NCBI GenBank assembly: GCA_949825025.1 | Contig: OX463779.1 | Span: 41,488,203 to 41,552,202 of the forward strand | DNA length: 64,000 bases | Direction: 5' to 3' | Origin: Siphlonurus alternatus | Taxonomy: Eukaryota; Arthropoda; Insecta; Ephemeroptera; Siphlonuridae | In this document: piece after piece, positions 57,901 through 64,000 of the stretch | Layout of the letters: each line of letters begins with the position of its first letter | Position numbering within the stretch: the first letter of the stretch is position 1 | The notes under the pieces: model-generated | Seen by the model: the letters and a program-made list of their open reading frames with translations, nothing else | What the model was told of the DNA's origin: nothing | The model's database searches: none | Program-made: the position numbers and the translations under genes

Positions 57901-59111
57901 TTTCTATTGCCGCGTCCATTAAGAAATAATTGCTGCAGGGACCGTAACTTTTGGTTGTTAGAGTCCCTGTATAACACTTGGCCAGATAAGAGTACGAAAT
58001 TTTTACTACAGGGACCGCAATACTTGAGTGTTACGCTCCCTGTAGTTTCTCTTGCCGCGTTCATAAAGAAATAATTGCTGCAGGGACCGCAACTTTAGGT
58101 TGTTAGAGTCCCTGTATAGCACTTTGCTAGATAAGAGTACGAAATTTTCACTGCAGGGACCGCAATACTTGAATGTTACGCTCCCTGTGGTTTCTATTGC
58201 CGCGTCCATAAAGAAATAATTGCTGCAGGGACCGTAACTTTTGGTTGCTAGAGTCCCTGTATAACACTTGGCCAGATAAGAGTACGAAATTTTCACTGCA
58301 GGGACCGCAATACTTGAATGTTACGCTCCCTGTAGTTTCTATTGCCGCGTCCATAAAGAAATAATTGCTGCAGGGACCGTAACTTTTGGTTGTTCGAGTC
58401 CCTGTATAACACTTGGCCAGATAAGAGTACGAAATTTTCACTGCAGGGACCGCAATACTTGAATGTTACGCTCCCTGTAGTTTCTATTGCCGCGTCCATA
58501 AAGAAATAATTGCTGCAGGGACCGTAACTTTTGGTTGTTAGAGTCCCTGTATAACACTTGGCCAGATAAGAGTACGAAATTTTCACTGCAGGGACCGCAA
58601 TACTTGAATGTTACGCTCCCTGTAGTTTTTATTGCCGCGTCCATAAAGAAATAACTGCTGCAGGGACCGTAACTTTTGGTTGTTAGAGTCCCTGTATAAC
58701 ACTTGGCCAGATAAGAGTACGAAATTTTTACTACAGGGACCGCACCGCAATACTTGAATGTTACGCTCCCTGTGTTTATGTATTGCCGCGTTTCTTTAAG
58801 AAAATTTGATTACAGGGACCGCAACTTCGGGATATTACAGTCCCTGCATCTATTTCATGACAACACGTTTTACAAGTTCACTACAGGGACCGCATTGATC
58901 GAACACTTGGCTCCCTGTAACTTTTATTATACTTGGCCTATTATTAAAATTGACTACAGGGATCCTAGTTTCAAAAATTACGGTCCCTGCAATGCAACAA
59001 ATGACGTACCGGAAATGCATTCAGTCGCGCATGCGCAGTTTTAATACAGGGAGCCTAAGTTCTAGAATTGCGGTCCCTGTTACAGGGACTGTAGCCACCT
59101 CCTTTCGGGAC
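54942..59111. mobile_element. 4.15-kb foldback transposon with modular tandem-repeat arms, 9-bp target duplication
   Basis: Element 54951-59102 flanked by TTTCGGGAC at 54942-54950 and 59103-59111. Ends GGAGGTGGCTACAGTCCCTG and its exact mirror. The two arms meet near 57780. Each arm has a diverged terminal part (about 430 bp) and then tandem units of about 145 bp (about 8 left, about 6 right, in opposite orientation). Each unit holds two ~39-bp modules bounded by ACAGGGA and TCCCTG. A 9-bp duplication and long repetitive TIRs recall Drosophila FB elements and Mutator-like elements. No transposase frame. Open frames through the units are repeat artefacts. Confidence 0.92.
55676..56917. mobile_element. 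1.24-kb element nested in the foldback's left arm
   Basis: Ends CCCTGACTCCACGGCACAG / CTGTGCCGTGGAGTCAGGG, followed inward by repeated (T)GGGCACAGTT-like motifs. It splits a repeat unit at GGTCCC|TGCAG. Neighbouring units show the empty site and indicate a duplication of only about 2 bp (CC). The interior (55740-56860) has mirrored CTGTGAAAATCACAG motifs and AT-rich sequence, with no credible ORF. Confidence 0.82.
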
Positions 59112-59600
59112 ACCCCGAATGTAGCCATCTCGAAAAGTTCAAGTCCACAAAGTCTCTCTCGGAGAGTAATATAATACGGTTTCTCTAGAGTGTAGACTGC
59201 ATGAGTGACAACACCTACTGTACATTCAGTACTGTATGTACAAACAAAGCAGCTAAAGTATATACAGTATGTATGAATATAAGGGGAAAAGTTCAAGGTG
59301 GATGTACATTCGGTGTTCCTATCTTCCCTAAAATTGCATCTCTGTCTCTTGTAGCTGCAGCACCAGCAAATAAGGCAGGACTGACAGTAGTAAAAGTTCA
59401 TGGTTTTCTGAGGTGTATGCATATCGGTACATTTACAGTATGATACAATACATACTTCCCAGTAAATAACACAACTCTGTCGGTCCAGTATTGGTCCAGA
59501 ACTAAGAACGTTGGACCAATACTGTGCCAATACTCTAAAGTGCCGGTCCAACACATTTTTGACACCCTACTGTGTTTACTGGGTTGAGATCATTTTTTTT
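59112..59600. other. Intergenic sequence right of the foldback element
   Basis: No supported gene. A local inverted pair around GTCCAGTATTGGTCCAGAAC and CGTTGGACCAATACTG at 59480-59530 may be a small element. The long - strand frame here runs into the transposon arm and has no splice or family support. Confidence 0.45.
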
Positions 59601-59604
59601 TTCA

Positions 59605-60300
59605 CTAGATAAAGATAGATAAAGATAAGCAGTGTGTACACATTACATGCATATACACCCCTGCTTGTGGCTATTGTGGGTATTCCACCACGGTGGCTCG
59701 CTTGCTTGCGGCTGAATCTCTCAGCCCCTCCCTGAACTCACCAACACTCTGAACCTCCACAAGCCCAGAGTCCAGCAAATTCAACTCCCTCACCGTTCTT
59801 CTCAAGAAAGAATACTTGCCCATATCATTTTTGCTTCCCTCATACTCCAACTTCCAATCATGGTCCCTCCTACCCTTATAACGCCCTTTCTCAGTACGAT
59901 TGCTTAGCTCCTCCCAGCCCTTTTGGTTCCTAGTTGTTTTATACATTGTTACCAGTCTACTTTGCTTCTTCCTCTCCTCCAAGTCCTCCCATCTTAGTTT
60001 CTCTATCATTTTGGTCACACTCTCTCTTTCACTATAACTTTTGCTTTTATCACAGATAAAGCACCAGTTCCCCTTTTCTAGAACCCTTCTTCTCGTCTTT
60101 GGATCTTTTCCATCTCTTTCTTTCCTTTTGCTCTATATGGGTCCCACACATTACATCCATATTCCGTTATCGGTCTAATCAGAGACTTGTATGCTTTTTC
60201 TCTTACTATCCTACCTGCCCCCTTAAGATTCCTCATTACAAACTCAAGATTCCTTAATTCATGCCAGAGGGTATGGCAATATTCAGACTGTTTCCAAACT
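59605..60300 (-). pseudogene. 3' fragment of a CR1/L2-like LINE reverse transcriptase
   Basis: Read on the - strand: a block with AYKSLIRPITEYGCNVWDPY then KEMEKIQRR (about 60220-60110), a frameshift at about 60080-60100, then the frame 60018-59671 with TKMIEKLRWEDLEERKKQSR, YKTTRNQKGWEEL, YSFLRRTVRELN and [14 protein letters not shown]. These are the terminal RT (thumb/C-terminal) motifs of non-LTR retrotransposons. A (TATCTTTA)-like tail follows at 59605-59630. Truncated and frameshifted, therefore dead. Confidence 0.82.
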
Positions 60301-60600
60301 CCCCGTGTCTCTACTGGATGTCACATTAATTATCCAATACAGTGCTGTCACATTGTCCAAAAATTGTTGTGGAACTTCGCTGTAAAAAAATATAGCTCTT
60401 TCAAAAAATCATGCCAAGCTTATTTTTTTTTTTTTTTTTTTTTTTGTTGCGTCATGATTCCAATGAAGTATGTAAAGGAAAAGCCGTATACATCAAGTTT
60501 ACAGTATACATAATTTTTCTATTGCACAGTATTTATGTGAATCATGTGTAGCATAATTATTACACACAAAGGCCCAACCTTCAGGTTCATCAGCTAGAGA

Positions 60601-60992
60601 TTTTTTTTTTTTTTTTTTACAAGGATACACCCCTAAGAGCTTACAGCTCGCGGCGGGGTACTGGGTAGGGATAAGGCAGGGAACGGATAGTGGCCACGGC
60701 CTGCATGCTTACGCGTCCCAGCATTCGCTGAGGTGAGACTGAGGGAACCGTGGAAAACCTCAGTCAGGACGGACACCTCTACTTTTTCTCAATGGACCAA
60801 AGCGATGTCCAAAGCCTGGGGAACCACACACAAGTGCATTACTGCACTGGGTGGAAAGCAAGACGAATTTACCCCAGGGAGGGAGCAGCGTATTTTTTTA
60901 ATTGAAACGGTCACCCATCCAAGTACTAACCACGCTCGACGTAGCCTGACTTCGGTGATCTAACGAGAACCTGTCAATGCACTGCGCCACGC
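60601..60992 (-). mobile_element. 5S rRNA-derived SINE (SINE3 type) with poly(A) tail
   Basis: On the - strand the head carries GATCACCGAAGTCAGGCTAC, GTCGAGCGTGG and TTAGTACTTGGATGGGTGACC (20+1 nt spanning 60902-60922), which match the internal control region of 5S rRNA. An unrelated body of about 270 bp follows, ending in an 18-bp A run (T at 60601-60620 on +). It is too divergent and too long to be a 5S gene. A decayed tail copy sits at 39690-39812. Confidence 0.88.
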
Positions 60993-61138
60993 TCGACCTG
61001 CAATATTATATTCTTCACTCTTCAGGGTTTTTGGGGAAGGGTGTGATAGGGTGGTAAAACCTAAAATATAAATGTATCCCAAAATCTTGCACTGGGGGGA
61101 AGGGGGTGGAGGGAGCAGTCATTTAATTTTATTCCCTC

Positions 61139-61496
61139 TTAAGGGTAAAATAACGTCACTAATGTTAAAAAAAAATCCCTCACACAAAAATTCTGAAAAA
61201 AAAAATTAAAATGTTCTCCTCTACACCCCCTATCAGTAGCTAAAATATCAAGTATACAAATACGATCTAGTTTTTGAGTTATTAATTTTTAAGTTGACTA
61301 ATTTAACATGGGAGTTCCATTTCTCCATGTTAAAGTAGTCAACTTTAAAAATTAATAACTCAAAAACTAGATCGTAATTGTATACCTGATATTTTAGCTA
61401 CTGATAGGGGGTGTAGAGGAGAACATTTTAATTTTTTTTTCAGAATTTTTGTGTGAGGGATTTTTTTTAACATTGGTGGCGTTATCTTACCCTTAA
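61139..61496. mobile_element. TTAA-flanked palindromic MITE (family C), copy 3
   Basis: Element 61143-61492 with TTAA at 61139-61142 and 61493-61496; same palindrome as 1614 and 14213. Confidence 0.9.
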
Positions 61497-61894
61497 GTCT
61501 TGGATAAAAAAATAATGAGAACGATTCACGAAAGAGATACTCAGATTGATCTATATGTGCAGGTTTAATTCTCTCATTGAATTATGGGTTAATTAGCATT
61601 CGTATATCTCAATGACACTAACAGGGGCTAAAATGAGAAACCTGGAGACATTATCTTTTTTTTTTCCCATGAATCATACCCATCATGATTTTATTTATTT
61701 ATATAAAATACATTACTGCCCGCACAATACTTTATTTGTTACTATATTAAATTTATTATTAATATAGATTATTTCATTATGATGTGCAGTAAAATTTGCA
61801 GTGCTAATTGATTCTCTCACATTCTTAATTTATATATTTACAGTATGATTAATTTGATTTCATTTGTTTTTTTTCTTGTTTTTTTTTCTTTTAG

Positions 61895-63180
61895 AATACC
61901 TTACCCATTTGTGAGAGCATCACAAAACCCGTGTGCTGTTGTGTTGAAGCCGACTCAAGGAGACTTCTTACGGTAATTACACTATCTTTACTCATGGTTT
62001 GTTGTTTAGCTAGTGACATAGCCAGAAAAAAAAATTGGAGGGGGTTCTTCTTGGGATGGAGGGGTGGGGGGGGGGCAATAAGAAGTGGGTGGCTGGAATC
62101 AAACACACATTTTTCCCTAATTTGTGACCAATTCAGGGAGGGGGGTACGTAACCCATTCTCCTTGTCTATGCCACTGCAGTATACTGAAGTTATAGACCA
62201 CCCAAGATGTCATTAATCTATTTGTTACATTTTTTTTTTACACAACCATACATAGACTAGCTTATCATGTTGTTGTTTTTTTTGCTGATTAATAAAAGGA
62301 TAATAGAGAGTACAAAAATTTGCTTCTTTTTTTTTTTTTTTTTTTTTTTTTGCTTTTTTTTTATTTATTTATTTATTTTTTGCCTTTTTTTATTTTATTT
62401 TTGTTTGTTTTTTGAGGCGTCTACCCTTAATTATTTGAGGATTTAAAGGCCTTAACACCTTCAACAATTAAAAAAATAGTAAATCCTGTAGTAAAAATAA
62501 TTTTAGCAGCATAATTTCTCTATTCAAATATAAATGTAGTTATACAATTTCATGACAGAGGTGTTCATTTTCTTAGAAAAATTTTTGCTTGAAGATTGAC
62601 AAATAAGCAAATTGATATATATAATTATATATATATATTTATAACTAAGGTAGAGATAATACAGATCAGCTGGCCCAATGCTAAAAAAATCCCATTCATA
62701 AAAATTATGAAAAAAATTTTAAGTGTTCTCCTCTACATCCCCTATCAGTAGGTAAAATATCAGGTATACAAAAACGAGCTAGTTTTCGAGTTATTAATTT
62801 TTAAAGTTGACCAATTTAACATGGAAGTTCCATTTCTCCATGTTAAATTAGTCAACTTTAAAAATTAATAACTCGAAAACTAGCTCGTTTTTGTATACCT
62901 GATATTTTACCTACTGATAGGGGATGTAGAGGAGAACATTTTAAATTTTTTTCATAATTTTTATGAATGGGATTTTTTTAGCATTGGGCCAGCTGATTCG
63001 TATTATCTCTACCTTAACTAATAATTCATCAATGCCATTGTCATTGCCATCTCTATTGATGTGGTAAATTTAATTAAAAAAAAAAGAAATTATTATGCTA
63101 AATTATACATTATATGTAACATTACATTTTAGAGGCTTCAAGTAAGCTAGCTGCTGTGTTCCGACAGTCCTATCCAAACT

Positions 63181-63230
<50 letters not shown>

Positions 63231-63762
63231 TTTTTGGCATGCATGCATTAAAAAAAAATAGAGGAAAATAAGCTCTTCATTATCAAAAGGCCCCTAAATG
63301 GAAAGGAAGCCGGGGTAGGAGATGATTTCAAATTAATAGCTTTAATAGTTGCTGAAAAAATTCAAATTTTTTAATATGATGGATTATGTAGAAAATTTTT
63401 CCGACAGAGAACACGAAGTCTCTATAGGAAATATGGAACATTCATGTCAATGCAAGTTAAAACTTATTTTCGTAACTGCATGCATTGTCAAAGGAAAATA
63501 ATGCAACCTCTGATGTAACTTAGTTTCCTTGCAGTGAGTATACCAATGCTCAGGACCTCCACATCGGGATCACTGACTCGCGAGGAGTCGTCTACTCCTA
63601 CGATGAGCGGGGACTCAACTCGGGGCAGGGTAACGAGTGGGAGCAGTGCTTAGCCGTACAAGGGCTGGAAACCTCGCAGCTGGGACCAATGGAGGATCGC
63701 TTTGAGTCCTGGGATGCAACCTTGTCTGAAGTGGCTGGGTGCACCTCATGGACACCAAAAAG
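61895..63762 (+). CDS. MKRN2OS/DUF4796-like protein, internal exons (gene continues past the window)
   Basis: Two exons: 61895-61972 (after TTTTAG, donor CG|GTAATT) and 63535-63762 (after CTTGCAG, donor AG|GTAATG), phases matching. They read PFVRASQNPCAVVLKPTQGD then FLREYTNAQDLHIGITDSRG, and later VVYSYDERGL, WEQCLAVQGL, ESWDATLSEVAGCTSW. The pattern PTQGDF..LH(I/V)GIT(D/N)..GVVY.Y resembles the MKRN2 opposite-strand protein family (DUF4796), whose function is not established. The first exon(s) are not found in 59100-61890, and the remaining 3' exon(s), expected to carry the C/H-rich end, lie right of the window. A different frame of the first exon is also open and is a shadow. Confidence 0.72.
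62649..63013. mobile_element. Palindromic MITE, diverged relative of family C, in the MKRN2OS-like intron
   Basis: Shares the inner palindrome (CTACTGATAGGGGATGTAGA, TCAGGTATACAAAAACGAGC) with family C. Its outer ends differ (CTAAGGTAGAGATAATAC and the mirror) and contain GGCCCAATGCT, so it is a separate subfamily. TTAA is seen only at the right. Confidence 0.78.
63187..63227. repeat. Poly(A) run of ~41
   Basis: Homopolymer in the intron. Length may be inexact in the assembly. Nothing SINE-like precedes it that I can identify. Confidence 0.9.
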
Positions 63763-64000
63763 GTAATGATCTCTCATTGTATTTTACTGTACTTCTTTAA
63801 TTGTGCAGATATTACTAGGTATTAAATTTTCATCTGTTAGAATTTTATTGTTGTGAATTGGCCATAAATGAGCACATGCTTGCCCTGTAAAATACTTTTA
63901 TCTTTTCTATCAAATTTATATCAAAACAACATTGCATTTAGCCAAACCACTTCATACATTGTAATTAAAATAAATTATATACTGTGTGTTTTCGTGTGTA

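Noticed and set aside
55404..58644. Series of 60-136-codon open frames in the foldback arms (repeated YFFMDAAIETTGSV.. and RSLQQLFLYGRG.. peptides)
   Set aside because: The 145-bp unit is not a multiple of 3, so the frame cycles and the same peptides appear on both strands in mirrored copies. No start, splice or family evidence. They are repeat artefacts.
55380..58700. CRISPR-like pattern of short conserved repeats with regular spacing
   Set aside because: The spacers are themselves repeated, the array is an inverted pair with a target-site duplication, and the locus is in an animal-type intron-rich genome. It is a foldback transposon.
59021..59554. 177-codon - strand frame
   Set aside because: It reads from unique DNA into the foldback terminus, has no recognisable domain, and its low-complexity Cys/Tyr-rich content is not family-like.
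60880..60990. 5S rRNA gene
   Set aside because: Only the internal promoter part matches, it is diverged, and it continues into a SINE body with poly(A).
61931..62152. + strand frame starting at a cysteine-rich MCCCVEADSRR
   Set aside because: It is an out-of-frame reading of the MKRN2OS-like exon that runs through the donor GTAATT into intron. The frame with PTQGDF fits both splice phases.

Overview
This window is an AT-rich, intron-rich eukaryotic locus. Every protein gene has GT..AG introns, the genes belong to animal families (eIF4A-type helicase, ATPAF2, FBXO45, STAM, an MKRN2OS/DUF4796-like gene), and the spaces between exons are filled with short palindromic DNA transposons (MITEs), SINEs and LINE remnants. 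This indicates an invertebrate or early-branching metazoan. The sequence alone does not identify the phylum.

Gene layout: (1) + strand, about 3379-13942: a ten-exon eIF4A-family gene with an intact frame but with substitutions in at least six of the signature DEAD-box motifs (DDAD for DEAD, STL for SAT, HRISR for HRIGR, AHGID for ARGID and others). (2) + strand, 15037-15494: two exons ending an unrecognised small protein. (3) - strand, 19840-24476: ATPAF2, six exons. (4) + strand, 24575-26726: FBXO45, three exons, head-to-head with ATPAF2 across 98 bp, which is a likely bidirectional promoter. (5) - strand, 37095-44627: STAM (VHS-UIM-SH3), eight exons. (6) + strand, 61895-63762 and beyond the right edge: an MKRN2OS/DUF4796-like gene.

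Repeat layout: 1-3000 holds palindromic MITEs and simple repeats. Intron 1 of the helicase holds a 2.6 kb pogo/Tigger-like element. Its other introns hold hAT-, pogo- and TTAA-type MITEs plus an AATGGA-type MITE that ends 20 nt before a 3' splice site. 15969-17540 is an element whose ends are built of the palindrome TACAATTGTA. 26.7-37 kb is gene-poor and MITE-rich. 44.7-59.1 kb is a dense nest of transposons. It includes a large inverted duplication, a 3.7 kb palindrome with two later insertions that can be dated against its opposite arm, and a 4.15 kb foldback element. The foldback's arms are tandem 145-bp units made of about 39-bp hairpin modules, and it has a clean 9-bp target duplication.

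The genes do not form an obvious pathway. The only close coupling is the ATPAF2/FBXO45 divergent pair. The two observations most worth pursuing are the motif-degenerate but splice-intact eIF4A paralogue and the modular-hairpin foldback transposon.
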